Positions 54,545-62,372 of a stretch of 64,000 bases of DNA are shown piece after piece. Location: NCBI GenBank assembly GCA_965247255.1, contig CBDFGS010000012.1, positions 740,938 to 804,937 on the forward strand, read 5' to 3'. The position numbers and the translations under genes are program-made. The notes beneath the pieces were generated by a model. That model was given only the letters and a program-made list of their open reading frames with translations, did no database searches and was not told where the DNA came from. Source of the DNA: CBDFGS01 sp965247255. GTDB taxonomy: Bacteria; Chloroflexota; Dehalococcoidia; Lucifugimonadales; CAUZJF01. The stretch's first letter is position 1; each line of letters opens with the position of its first letter.

Positions 54545-55414
54545 ATGGCGCGTCGCGACATAATGTCCCGGCTGGAGGATGGCGAGCGGCTGCTTCTGGA
54601 TGGCGCCATGGGCACGGAGATACGAAGGCGCTCCGACATGGTCAACAGGCAGTCCGCCACCGTCGAGGACCCGGAGCTGGTGCGCGAGATTCACGACGAC
54701 CACCTCCGCGCCGGCGCCGACATCATCACCACCAACACGTTCGACAGCGGTCGGGTCGTTCTAGAGACGATAGGGCCTCAGGGCGCGAAGATGGAGGAAT
54801 ACCACCGCCTCGCGACTGAGATAGCGCGCGAGGAACGGGACAGACTCAGGCCGGACGGGTACGTTGCCGGCGGCATCTCCATCCCCCGTGGCAAGCAGCG
54901 CGCTGGGACACCAGGGTCGGCCGAGACCTACGCCGACTACCAGACTCAGTCGGACATACTCGCCGACGCCGGCGTCGATCTACTGCTCTACGAGTTCATC
55001 GGCTACGTGGCCGACTGCGTGGCGGCGGCCACAGCCGGCACAGCGACAGGCCTTCCAGTCTTTCTAGGCCTGCGATGGGGGTGGGGCTCCCAAGGGAAGC
55101 TCGAGAGTCACGAGACTTTCGAGGAGCTGGTGAAGGCGCTGGACGGGCTGCGGGTAGATACGCTACTGCCCATGTGCTGCAACCCACCGGCGGCCACGGG
55201 AGCGCTCCGAAGGCTAGGTGAGTCCTTCGACGGCGTTCTTGGCGCGTACCCTAGGGTTGGCGACCAAACGGGCGACTACACTCCGGAGGAGTTCGCGTAC
55301 CACGCCGGCCACTGGCTCGATGCGGGCGCGCAGATCGTTGGAGGGTGCTGCAACACTACCCCGGAACATATCGCTGCGCTGGACCCTCTGGTGCACGGCG
55401 GGAGCGAGGCGTAA
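54545..55414 (+). CDS. Homocysteine S-methyltransferase domain protein
   Basis: A 289-residue barrel of the homocysteine S-methyltransferase family (MetH N-terminal domain/BHMT/MmuM). It has RLLLDGAMGTEIRRRS, ADIITTNTFDSGR, and the zinc-ligand Cys in LPMCCNPPAA and VGGCCNTTPEHIAAL. It probably transfers a methyl group from a small donor to homocysteine. The donor cannot be read from sequence. TAGGAGG sits eight bases before the ATG. It is monocistronic as far as can be seen. Confidence 0.88.
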   Translation: MARRDIMSRLEDGERLLLDGAMGTEIRRRSDMVNRQSATVEDPELVREIHDDHLRAGADIITTNTFDSGRVVLETIGPQGAKMEEYHRLATEIAREERDRLRPDGYVAGGISIPRGKQRAGTPGSAETYADYQTQSDILADAGVDLLLYEFIGYVADCVAAATAGTATGLPVFLGLRWGWGSQGKLESHETFEELVKALDGLRVDTLLPMCCNPPAATGALRRLGESFDGVLGAYPRVGDQTGDYTPEEFAYHAGHWLDAGAQIVGGCCNTTPEHIAALDPLVHGGSEA

Positions 55415-55497
55415 CCCCTGTCCAGATCGTCCGCGGACTCCAAAGAAGGGCAGATCCCCCTGGCGTGATTTAGCACTCCGAGTCGCGCCCTCTTGTC

Positions 55498-55536
55498 CCT
55501 TCTCCCCTGGTGGGAGAAGGCTAGGATGAGGGGGGG
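55498..55536. repeat. Dispersed CTTCTCCC hairpin repeat, copy 3
   Basis: CCCTTCTCCCCTGGTGGGAG then AAGGCTAGGATGAGGGGGGG. It is nearly identical to 46055-46091 and lies in the convergent gap between the methyltransferase and the kinase-like gene. Confidence 0.8.
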
Positions 55537-55584
55537 TCGACTCCACCCTCGGGCACGCGGGCTATGAGGGTTCCTGCTCGATCC

Positions 55585-56319
55585 CTAGTAGTTCCTCGTC
55601 TTGATGTGGGCGACCTCGCCCTCCTTGGCCTCTCCGCTCTCCAATAGGGCCTGATGATTCAGAATGCGGAGCCGGTCCCTCTGCGCAATGTGCTTCTCGA
55701 CGTTCTCGACGAACTCCTGGAGAGTCTCGTCGGGCGTAAGGTCAGTGTTGTCGATCTGGATCCTCTTTCGCAATACTGTGGAATCGAACTCATCTTGGAA
55801 CCCCTGTAGCACTTGCTCTACGTCCTTCTCCTGAAGGATTCCGTCCCTGCGCCCTGCCTGGTCCCTCGGCCGTGGGTTCTCCTTCATGCGCTGCTTGATG
55901 GCCTCCGGAGACGCTTTGAGCAACACCAAGATCGTATCGGGGGCGACCTCCATGATGCGCTTCTCGATGGAGCGGGCGAAGGATGACCTGGCTGCATACT
56001 GGCCCTCGCCTCCGTACCCGTAGTAGAGGGGAGCGAACACCGCCTCCTCGATGTGGAAGCCGGTAAGCATGTGGTCGGGGTCGGAGAAGAACGAAGGAAG
56101 GAGATGGTACTCGATCATGTACCGCTGGAACCGCTCCTTGAACTGCGGACTCATCTGCATGAACAGCTCGCTATCATGGTCTTTTACCTCCGGTGAGGGA
56201 ATGGTGAAGTGGTCATGGAACGACCGGCTGCTGCCCATCGTATCCGCGATCCACTCAGACACCCTCTCGGCCAGCGTGGTCTTCCCAACGTACTCGCACC
56301 CGGTAATGATGAGATGCAT
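55585..56319 (-). CDS. P-loop kinase, thymidylate/deoxynucleoside kinase-like
   Basis: A 244-residue P-loop protein with Walker A ITGCEYVGKTTLAERV at residues 5-20 and IEEAVFAPLYYGYGGEGQYA, plus DTILVLLKASPEAIKQRMKE, which resembles the region before the LID of nucleotide kinases. A short basic RPRDQAGRRDG segment could be the LID. The C-terminal third is charged and helical. It may phosphorylate a nucleoside or nucleotide, or be a general AAA-type ATPase. The 283 bp upstream contain the start of the P1-pan leader on the other strand. Confidence 0.65.
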   Translation of the reverse strand: MHLIITGCEYVGKTTLAERVSEWIADTMGSSRSFHDHFTIPSPEVKDHDSELFMQMSPQFKERFQRYMIEYHLLPSFFSDPDHMLTGFHIEEAVFAPLYYGYGGEGQYAARSSFARSIEKRIMEVAPDTILVLLKASPEAIKQRMKENPRPRDQAGRRDGILQEKDVEQVLQGFQDEFDSTVLRKRIQIDNTDLTPDETLQEFVENVEKHIAQRDRLRILNHQALLESGEAKEGEVAHIKTRNY

Positions 56320-56450
56320 GAAATCTCCTCGTTCATGATTGGGTTGGGTCGGCGGGAATGCTACAGGACGCCTTGTCGGCGGTCAACGACCCGGGGCGGG
56401 GCGACGCGCAGAGATGTTCGATAACGGTAAGACGCGCGACCTTGGGAGCG

Positions 56451-56480
56451 TTGAACACGCCGTATCCGGCCTGCTATGAT
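56451..56480 (+). promoter_or_regulatory. Predicted sigma-70-type promoter of the P1 peptidase-pan operon
   Basis: TTGAAC at 56451-56456 and TATGAT at 56475-56480 are separated by 18 bases. A transcript would start near 56487 and run into the leader ORF at 56520. The assignment is by eye only. Confidence 0.5.
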
Positions 56481-56519
56481 ACAAGCGCAGCCAATCCCAC
56501 AGGAACGGTGAGCGCGCCG

Positions 56520-56606
56520 ATGTACATCTCTATCTACAATTTCTCGCCTTCGAGCCTTCCCGTCGTCGACGGGGAGGCTTTTTGCGTCTCGACGGCACTG
56601 CTGTGA
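56520..56606 (+). CDS. Possible leader peptide ORF upstream of P1 peptidase
   Basis: A 28-codon frame (MYISIYNFSPSSLPVVDGEA then FCVSTALL) begins at ATG 56520, six bases after GGTGAG. Its TGA overlaps the GTG I choose for the P1 peptidase (GTGA). The terminator hairpin at 56552-56583 lies entirely inside it. Translation of the leader would therefore disturb the hairpin, which suggests attenuation or translational coupling. The peptide is not clearly enriched for a regulatory amino acid. It could also be a chance ORF. Confidence 0.35.
   Translation: MYISIYNFSPSSLPVVDGEAFCVSTALL
56552..56583 (+). terminator. Intrinsic terminator-like hairpin in the leader
   Basis: Arms GAGCCTTCCCGTC and GACGGGGAGGCTT form a 13-bp stem with two G-U pairs and a 3-base loop, followed at once by five T. 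It sits between a promoter-like sequence and the P1 peptidase, the position of an attenuator. Confidence 0.75.
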
Positions 56607-57592
56607 AGCCCCGAGGCATAACAGCTGTTCAGGGCGTAAAGCTCGGGCACTATACGAACGAGCAAGCCGTTACGGGCTGCACCGTCGTTCTGTGTGAGTC
56701 AGGGGCGGTGGGTGGAGTGGACGTTAGGGGCTCCGCCCCCGGCACGCGGGAGACCGACCTGCTGCGCCCGATGAATCTCGTCTCTGAGGTCCACGGCGTG
56801 TTGCTTAGCGGCGGCAGCGCGTTTGGACTGGAAGCCGCCGCTGGCGTGGTTCTTTACCTCGACGAGCGGGGCATTGGCTACGACGCTCGAGGCGTCACAG
56901 TGCCTATCGTGCCTGGCGCTGTGCTCTTCGACCTCGCCGTGGGCGATTCGTCGGTGCGGCCCGGGGCGGACCAGGGGTACGAGGCCTGTCGGAATGCCAC
57001 CTCCGCCCCGGTCGCCGAGGGGAGCGTCGGCGCCGGGACGGGGGCCACGGTGGGGAAGCTGCTTGGTATCGGGCAGGCATCGAAGGGAGGCACGGGCTCC
57101 GTCAGCCTCGACCTGGGAGACGGTCTGGTCGTGGGCGCCGTCGTCGCCGTCAACGCGCTGGGCGACGTGTACGACCCCGAGACCGGTGAGCAGCTGGCGG
57201 GACCACGACAGGAAAGCGGCAACGGATTCTACAGCTCCATAGATCTGCTTACCAGGCCTGGCGCCCCCGGGGCGCCGGCGATCTCGGATAACACCACGAT
57301 CGGGGTCGTCGCAACCAACGCAACCCTCACCAAGGAGCAGGCCAACAAGCTAGCGTCAGTGGCCCACGACGGCATCGCGCTGGCGGTGAGGCCGGCCCAC
57401 ACCATGAGCGACGGCGACACTATCTTCGCCCTCGGCACCGGACGTCTAAAGGGCGACGTCGATATGCTGCGGCTGGGCGCCGCCGCGGTCCAATGCGTCA
57501 GCGCCGCCATCGTAAGGGGCGTAACGATGGCGCGGAGCCTCGGTGGGGTCCCGAGCGTGATGGAGTTACGAGTGGAGACCTCGGGAGAATGA
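56603..57592 (+). CDS. P1 family (DmpA/NylC-type) peptidase
   Basis: A 329-residue P1/S58 peptidase of the N-terminal nucleophile type. Motifs include VQGVKLGHYTNEQAVTGCTV, RGSAPGTRETDLL, GVLLSGGSAFGLEAA and GSVGAGTGATVGKLLG. The likely autocleavage region is SDNTTIGVVATNATLTK, where the Asn-Thr junction matches the NylC type. These enzymes cut themselves into two chains and act as aminopeptidases or amidases. The start is placed at GTG 56603; a TTG at 56582 is possible. It is the first gene of an operon with DUF2520, panB and panC, overlapping DUF2520 by four bases. Confidence 0.85.
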   Translation: MKPRGITAVQGVKLGHYTNEQAVTGCTVVLCESGAVGGVDVRGSAPGTRETDLLRPMNLVSEVHGVLLSGGSAFGLEAAAGVVLYLDERGIGYDARGVTVPIVPGAVLFDLAVGDSSVRPGADQGYEACRNATSAPVAEGSVGAGTGATVGKLLGIGQASKGGTGSVSLDLGDGLVVGAVVAVNALGDVYDPETGEQLAGPRQESGNGFYSSIDLLTRPGAPGAPAISDNTTIGVVATNATLTKEQANKLASVAHDGIALAVRPAHTMSDGDTIFALGTGRLKGDVDMLRLGAAAVQCVSAAIVRGVTMARSLGGVPSVMELRVETSGE

Positions 57593-58494
57593 CAACTTTC
57601 ACCAGCGAGTCCACGATCGCGTTCGTCGGCGGAGGCACGGTTGGCCGGACGCTCGCCCACGCGCTTCATCGCCGTGGCTATCCGGTGGTAGCGGCCGCAA
57701 GCCGCACGTTCGCCTCTGCGCAGGCGGTCGCAGCGGAGGCGCCCGGGTGCGTCGCATACGCGGACATCGGCGAGGCAGCCGCAGCTGCCGACTTCGTGTT
57801 TATCACTACCTCCGACGATGCCATCGGGCCGGTTGCTTCGGAGATAGCGTGGCGCGCTGACCAGGGGGTTGCGCACTGCTCCGGGGCCGCATCGCTGGAC
57901 GTGCTGGAAGGGGCCAAGGAGCAAGGCGCTGCCATAGGCGCGTCTCACCCCCTCCAGACGTTCTCGACCGTGGAAGAAGCCCTCAATAGTCTGCCGGGCT
58001 CGACCTTCGCCATCGAGGGCGACGATGAGATGCGCGGCTATCTGCGAGACATGGCCGTAGCCCTCGGCGGCAATCCTATTTTCCTCCGCCCTGAAGACAA
58101 GCCGCTCTACCACGCGTCTGTGGTAATGCTGGGCGGACTGTTGACTGCAACGGCCGGGGCGGTGGCGGGGATGTGGCGTCACTTCGGAATAGGAAGAGAC
58201 GAAGCGATCAGGGCCCTGGCGCCCATCATAATCGGCGACGGCGCCGCGCTGCGGTCCGCCGGCGTCCCAGGTGGGCTGGCAGGACCCTACGTCCGAGGAG
58301 ACGTGGGCACTGTGACCAAGCACCTGAACGCACTCAGATCGTCGGCTCCGGAGCTCCTCCCCGTGTACTGCTCGATGGCTCTGGCCGGGCTGGACCTCGT
58401 GTTCGAGAAGGGCAATGTGCCGGCTGAGATAGCAGCAGAGATAAGGGAGATGCTGGAGGAGGCGTCTCGAGAGTCTCGGCGACAAGGGTCGTAG
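57589..58494 (+). CDS. Rossmann-like / DUF2520 domain protein
   Basis: The protein has 301 residues. An N-terminal Rossmann domain (IAFVGGGTVGRTLAHALHRR, DFVFITTSDDAIGPVA) is followed by a helical DUF2520 domain (KPLYHASVVMLGGLLTATAG, VPGGLAGPYVRGDVGTVTKH). Relatives are NADP-binding and are often found beside panB and panC, so a ketopantoate reductase-like role has been suggested by context. Here the same linkage holds. The ATG overlaps the P1 peptidase stop (ATGA), and panB starts 26 bases downstream. Confidence 0.87.
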   Translation: MTTFTSESTIAFVGGGTVGRTLAHALHRRGYPVVAAASRTFASAQAVAAEAPGCVAYADIGEAAAAADFVFITTSDDAIGPVASEIAWRADQGVAHCSGAASLDVLEGAKEQGAAIGASHPLQTFSTVEEALNSLPGSTFAIEGDDEMRGYLRDMAVALGGNPIFLRPEDKPLYHASVVMLGGLLTATAGAVAGMWRHFGIGRDEAIRALAPIIIGDGAALRSAGVPGGLAGPYVRGDVGTVTKHLNALRSSAPELLPVYCSMALAGLDLVFEKGNVPAEIAAEIREMLEEASRESRRQGS

Positions 58495-58520
58495 GCAAAC
58501 CCGGACTTGGAGGTGTGAGA

Positions 58521-59363
58521 GTGCGAGTCACGATTCGAAAACTCAAGAAGATGAAGCGGGACGGCGACAAGATCGCAATGCTGACCGCGTACGACTACAC
58601 CTCGGCCCGAATACTGGATGAGGCGGGGATCCCGGTCATCCTGGTCGGCGACAGCGTAGGCCAGTGGTTGCTGGGGTACGAGACTACCCTGCCGGTGACC
58701 ATGGACGACATGGTCCACCACACGAAGGCGGTCGTCCGTGGGGCCCGGACGGCCCACATCGTGGCGGATATGCCATTCATGAGCTACCAGGCCGACGCTG
58801 CCGACGCTCTGCGCAACGCCGGACGCCTTCTTCAGGAAGGTGGGGCGCAATCGGTGAAGCTGGAGGGTGGCGCTGAGATAGCCGACACCGTGAGCAAGAT
58901 CGTCGCGATGGGCGTGCCGGTCATGGGGCACGTCGGGTTCACGCCCCAGTCCGTCAATCAGCTGGGGGGCAACATAGTGCAGGGCAAGTTCCCGAAGGCC
59001 GCGGCAGCGCTGGTTGAGGATGCGCTGGCGCTTCAGGCGGCCGGGGCGTATTCAGTCGTCCTCGAGATGGTGCCCGCGGAGCTGGCCGCCGTGGTCACCG
59101 AAAGGCTGTCCGTACCGACGATAGGGATCGCCGCCGGTGTGCACTGCGACGGGCAGGTCCAGGTGTTCCACGACTTTCTTGGCCTGATCGAGGACTTCGT
59201 GCCAAAGCACGCACGACGTTACGCCCAGTTGGCGGTCACGATCAAGGAAGCTGTGTCGGAGTACGTCAACGACGTGGAGTCGCAGAGCTTCCCCTCCGAT
59301 ATCGAGAGCCACCACGTGAAGCCTGAGGTCCTGGTGCAGCTCACTGCGGGGCTGTCGGCGTAG
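58521..59363 (+). CDS. panB: 3-methyl-2-oxobutanoate hydroxymethyltransferase
   Basis: A 280-residue PanB with RVTIRKLKKMKRDG, IAMLTAYDYTSARILDEAG, LVGDSVGQWLLGYETTLPVT, ADMPFMSYQ, VKLEGG and GHVGFTPQSVNQLGG, ending IGIAAGVHCDGQVQVFHD. It forms ketopantoate from ketoisovalerate and methylene-tetrahydrofolate. The start is GTG 58521, seven bases after GGAGG; a GTG at 58515 is too close to that site. Confidence 0.95.
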   Translation: MRVTIRKLKKMKRDGDKIAMLTAYDYTSARILDEAGIPVILVGDSVGQWLLGYETTLPVTMDDMVHHTKAVVRGARTAHIVADMPFMSYQADAADALRNAGRLLQEGGAQSVKLEGGAEIADTVSKIVAMGVPVMGHVGFTPQSVNQLGGNIVQGKFPKAAAALVEDALALQAAGAYSVVLEMVPAELAAVVTERLSVPTIGIAAGVHCDGQVQVFHDFLGLIEDFVPKHARRYAQLAVTIKEAVSEYVNDVESQSFPSDIESHHVKPEVLVQLTAGLSA

Positions 59364-59391
59364 ACCAGCATCCCAAGGCGTGTTTGGCCTG

Positions 59392-59419
59392 CCGGGGCGG
59401 GTTTCAAAACCGCCCCTAC
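59392..59419. repeat. GTAGGGGCG-type palindrome
   Basis: GGGGCGGGTTTCAAAACCGC then CCCTAC: arms GGGGCGGTTT-like and AAACCGCCCC. It lies between panB and panC. Confidence 0.7.
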
Positions 59420-59456
59420 GATATGGTCTTTACGTTGGTTGTCGGCCGAGGACTGC

Positions 59457-60287
59457 ATGAGGACTATAGAGACAATCGCGCGACTGAGGCGCGAGCTCCT
59501 AGGTGCTGAGAGGCCGCTTGGCCTCGTTCCTACCATGGGCGGCCTGCACGACGGCCACATGGCGTTGGTCCGACGTGCCCGCGCCGACAACGCCACCGTA
59601 GCCGTTAGCATCTTCGTCAATCCCACGCAATTCGGGCCCACTGAGGACCTGGATTCCTACCCGAGAGACATGGTTTCGGACCTGGCGAAGCTCGAAGATG
59701 CCGAGGTAGACCTGGTCTTTGCGCCGTCGACCGAGGAGGTCTATCCGGACGGCTCCGACACCCGCGTTGAACCCGGTGAGGTGGCCGCACGACTCGAAGG
59801 CGCATCGCGGCCGGGGCACCTCCAGGGCGTCGCAACTGTGGTGTGCAAGCTTCTCTCCCTGGTCGGACCCGACAGGGCTTACTTCGGCCAGAAGGACGGC
59901 CAGCAGGTCCTGGTTGTCAAGCGGGTCAACGTCGACCTAAACCTGGGCGCCGAGATTGTGGTGGTGCCGACCGTCAGAGAGTCCGACGGACTGGCGATCA
60001 GCAGCCGAAACATCTATCTGGAACCAGCGGAGAGGGAGGCGGCAACGGTCCTGTATAGGGCGCTGTCGTTGGCTGAAGATCTCGGTACGGACGAGGCCCT
60101 GGAGACCAAGCGACGCATGCAGGAGCTGATTGAGGGTGAGGAGCTAGCCGAGGTCGACTACATCAGCATCGCGGACGCCGATACATTGAAGGAGTTGGAC
60201 GTCATCGATAGGCCGGCCCTGGTCTCGCTTGCTGTTTGGATCGGCAAGGCGCGTCTGATCGACAACATCCCGCTCATGCCGAGATAG
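59457..60287 (+). CDS. panC: Pantothenate synthetase
   Basis: A 276-residue PanC with VPTMGGLHDGHMALVRRA (nucleotidyltransferase HxGH), SIFVNPTQFGPTEDLDSYPR, YFGQKDGQQVLVVKRV, VPTVRESDGLAISSRN and YLEPAERE. It joins pantoate and beta-alanine using ATP. The start is ATG 59457, with GAGG eight bases before. It completes a P1 peptidase-DUF2520-panB-panC operon. Confidence 0.96.
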   Translation: MRTIETIARLRRELLGAERPLGLVPTMGGLHDGHMALVRRARADNATVAVSIFVNPTQFGPTEDLDSYPRDMVSDLAKLEDAEVDLVFAPSTEEVYPDGSDTRVEPGEVAARLEGASRPGHLQGVATVVCKLLSLVGPDRAYFGQKDGQQVLVVKRVNVDLNLGAEIVVVPTVRESDGLAISSRNIYLEPAEREAATVLYRALSLAEDLGTDEALETKRRMQELIEGEELAEVDYISIADADTLKELDVIDRPALVSLAVWIGKARLIDNIPLMPR

Positions 60288-60365
60288 ACCTGCCGGGTCC
60301 GGTAGTTGGCTGCTGTGCTGTGCCGTATTGGAGGTATCCGGTCGAAATGCAGATAGCCTGATTCG

Positions 60366-60692
60366 CTAGTACGGGACGATCGTGCACTTGTACTGGCCCG
60401 CCTTCTCCCCCGCCCTACCTCCCAGCACGACTCTGAACTTGCCCAGCATGCTCGAACCGACCGAGGTATATGTTTCCTTTACGAGGCCGTCTTGTAGAAG
60501 TGTCTCGTACATCGCGTCGGACTGCTCGGGCCTGACGTCGTGCTCCTTTTCCCAGATGAGCTTCATATCCGATTTGTCGAAGCACACCCCCTCCTGGTGA
60601 GTGTGCCACGAGCCGTGGCGCTGTACTCGGCCCTTCGTCCAGCGTGCAAGCGCTTCGTAGTCTTCGAAGTCAGTCCCGTACAGGTCTCTCAT
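60366..60692 (-). CDS. Small hypothetical protein
   Basis: A 108-residue cytoplasmic protein with no recognised family (start RDLYGTDFEDYEALARWTKG; later SDMKLIWEKEHDVRPEQSDA; end KFRVVLGG...CTIVPY). The ATG at 60692 has GGAGG seven bases upstream, which decides it over the ATG at 60710. It is convergent with panC, with 78 bases between. The 350 bp between this gene and 61044 hold two terminator-like hairpins and nothing else I can support. Confidence 0.6.
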   Translation of the reverse strand: MRDLYGTDFEDYEALARWTKGRVQRHGSWHTHQEGVCFDKSDMKLIWEKEHDVRPEQSDAMYETLLQDGLVKETYTSVGSSMLGKFRVVLGGRAGEKAGQYKCTIVPY

Positions 60693-60898
60693 TCCTATGC
60701 CTCCCGTCACGTGTACAGCGTCCAGAGCTTATCATGTTGCGCTAGGGGAGTCTCTGGCTAGCTCCGAGGCCGCTCGGCGCCCGCCTTGTAGCTTTTGCTT
60801 GACGGGCAGGGTCGACAGGTATATCCTCGCATCAGCCCATTGCGGGGTCGTCGCCTAACTCCCTTAGGGGGGTTCTATCTCCTCCTCAAAAAACGCCG

Positions 60899-60919
60899 CG
60901 GCCCCCAATGGGCCGTTTT
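60899..60919. terminator. Weak hairpin CGGCCC-CCAAT-GGGCCG with T4 / A6 flanks
   Basis: A 6-bp perfect stem with TTTT after it on the plus strand and, a few bases further, TTTTTT on the minus strand. It could act in either direction. No gene ends right beside it. Confidence 0.35.
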
Positions 60920-60995
60920 GTGCAAAAGATAGCGTCTGGCGTGGCTCAAGGGGACACTATCATTCGGGCTTTGGGCGTCCCGCCCGCCCCCGGCC

Positions 60996-61025
60996 AAAAA
61001 AGGGGCGGCCACGGAGGGCCGCCCC
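60996..61025 (-). terminator. Intrinsic terminator of the 61044-61658 gene
   Basis: On the minus strand, GGGGCGGCC and GGCCGCCCC form a perfect 9-bp stem with a 6-base loop, followed by six T. It begins about 20 bases after the stop of the minus-strand gene. Confidence 0.75.
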
Positions 61026-61043
61026 CACGCTGGACTTGCTCCA

Positions 61044-61658
61044 TCATCGGCCGCCGTACTTCAGGAAGTAGCTCGCGGTCCGCCAGTCCGCCACTCGCTT
61101 CTGCATCGCCTCATAGGCCACCTTCTCGGCCGCGCAGCGCTCGATAAGGGCCTTTAGCTGTTTGTCTTCCGATTGGCGGTACGAGCGCATCACTTCCTGC
61201 GCCTTCGACGCCGTCGCGCAGTCCACAACCTCCTGTCCGCTGATCCGGCTTACGTGCCGAGCGGAATCTCGGAGGTGCGAGGCGGTCTCCCGTCGCGCGT
61301 CCACGAACGTTGCCACGGAATCGCGGTAAGCCCGGTGTTGTGCGTCGAGCCTGTTCCCCTCGGGAGGACTCGCGTGCTCTATGTCTTCTATCAGTTGGCG
61401 ATAGACATCCTCATCGAACCTATCGCTCCCTAGACTGTGTGATTGGCGCTGATGGACTCCCAGGATTTCCGCCATCCGTTCCAGGTAGTCCGCTGTCTCG
61501 TCATCGACTTTCGAGGAGCTGAGTCTCGCGGGCTGACTCTGCGAGAATATTCTGCCTCGCCAGCCGAGATACGCGACTCCTAGGGCGAGCACAATGAGCG
61601 TTGCGAAGACTCCGAGCTTCAGAACGCTCCATACTACGCTAGCTGTCTGTTCTTCCAC
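61044..61658 (-). CDS. Single-span membrane protein, function unknown
   Basis: About 204 residues with one membrane segment near the N terminus (WSVLKLGVFATLIVLALGVA) and a long helical, charged C-terminal domain with two Cys (VVDCATASKAQ, IERCAAEKVAY). No family recognised. I prefer the GTG at 61658, which gives a normal membrane-anchor start; the frame is open to 61784 but that part is not coding-like. A perfect terminator follows the stop. Confidence 0.55.
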   Translation of the reverse strand: MEEQTASVVWSVLKLGVFATLIVLALGVAYLGWRGRIFSQSQPARLSSSKVDDETADYLERMAEILGVHQRQSHSLGSDRFDEDVYRQLIEDIEHASPPEGNRLDAQHRAYRDSVATFVDARRETASHLRDSARHVSRISGQEVVDCATASKAQEVMRSYRQSEDKQLKALIERCAAEKVAYEAMQKRVADWRTASYFLKYGGR

Positions 61659-61870
61659 GGTGAGATGCGGTCCGCTGAAGTAGCCGACTCTAAGTAACCG
61701 CCGCGCCCGATTAACACAGGGCGAATTAGGAGGGAATACGCTGAAATGATCGGCTTCCCTGTCCCCCGGTGTCAAGGTTTGCAAGAGCCGGGAATGTTGT
61801 CAGCAACTTTCCAGCTTTGCTAATATGGACGCCGTAGGACGACTAACGCGGAGGGATTCGACCGAGGCCG

Positions 61871-62278
61871 GTGAACCCCAAAGGTAGGACCATCGAGACG
61901 AGGCCGTCGTTAACGCCGTCAGAAGCGATGCACGGGTCGAGTCCCACAGGGCTCGAACGCCGAGAAGCCCCGTCCTTCGACGACCAGCTTCGACAGCTCA
62001 TATCTTCCAGGGTCTCGCCTGGGATTAGACTAAGTCCGCTGAAGGGCTTCAAGCTCAACCTATCGGGCAACACGTCGTTCAGGAAATTCTTCTACTCGGC
62101 CAGGTGTGACTGCGGCACCGCCGCTTTGCTCAGCGTCGAAGTAGCTCGGGACAAGACCTTCGAAGAGATCGAGAGCGTTCTGCCCAGGCTAGTCCAGCGG
62201 CTCGAAGGGCAGGCGACCGCCTTTTACGGTATGACTTGCGAGTCGCACAAACGCCTCCGCGGGGGACCGGCCGCATGA
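61871..62278 (+). CDS. Hypothetical protein upstream of selenoprotein genes
   Basis: The protein has 135 residues (GTG start; an ATG at 61928 is the alternative). The C-terminal 75 look like a folded domain: LKGFKLNLSGNTSFRKFFYS, ARCDCGTAALLSVEVARDKT and FYGMTCESHKR. A CDC pair and a later Cys-x5-Arg region could bind a metal or take part in redox, but no known motif is met. It is 94 bases before the reductase gene on the same strand, so it may belong to the same unit. I do not recognise the family. Confidence 0.5.
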   Translation: MNPKGRTIETRPSLTPSEAMHGSSPTGLERREAPSFDDQLRQLISSRVSPGIRLSPLKGFKLNLSGNTSFRKFFYSARCDCGTAALLSVEVARDKTFEEIESVLPRLVQRLEGQATAFYGMTCESHKRLRGGPAA

Positions 62279-62372
62279 GAGGGCGATATATGAAATACAA
62301 CGCACCCAGCAACGGGGCACACCGGGCCTCGCCGCCGATGCGAAGGCGTCCAGGTGTCAGTGGCGGAGCCCC

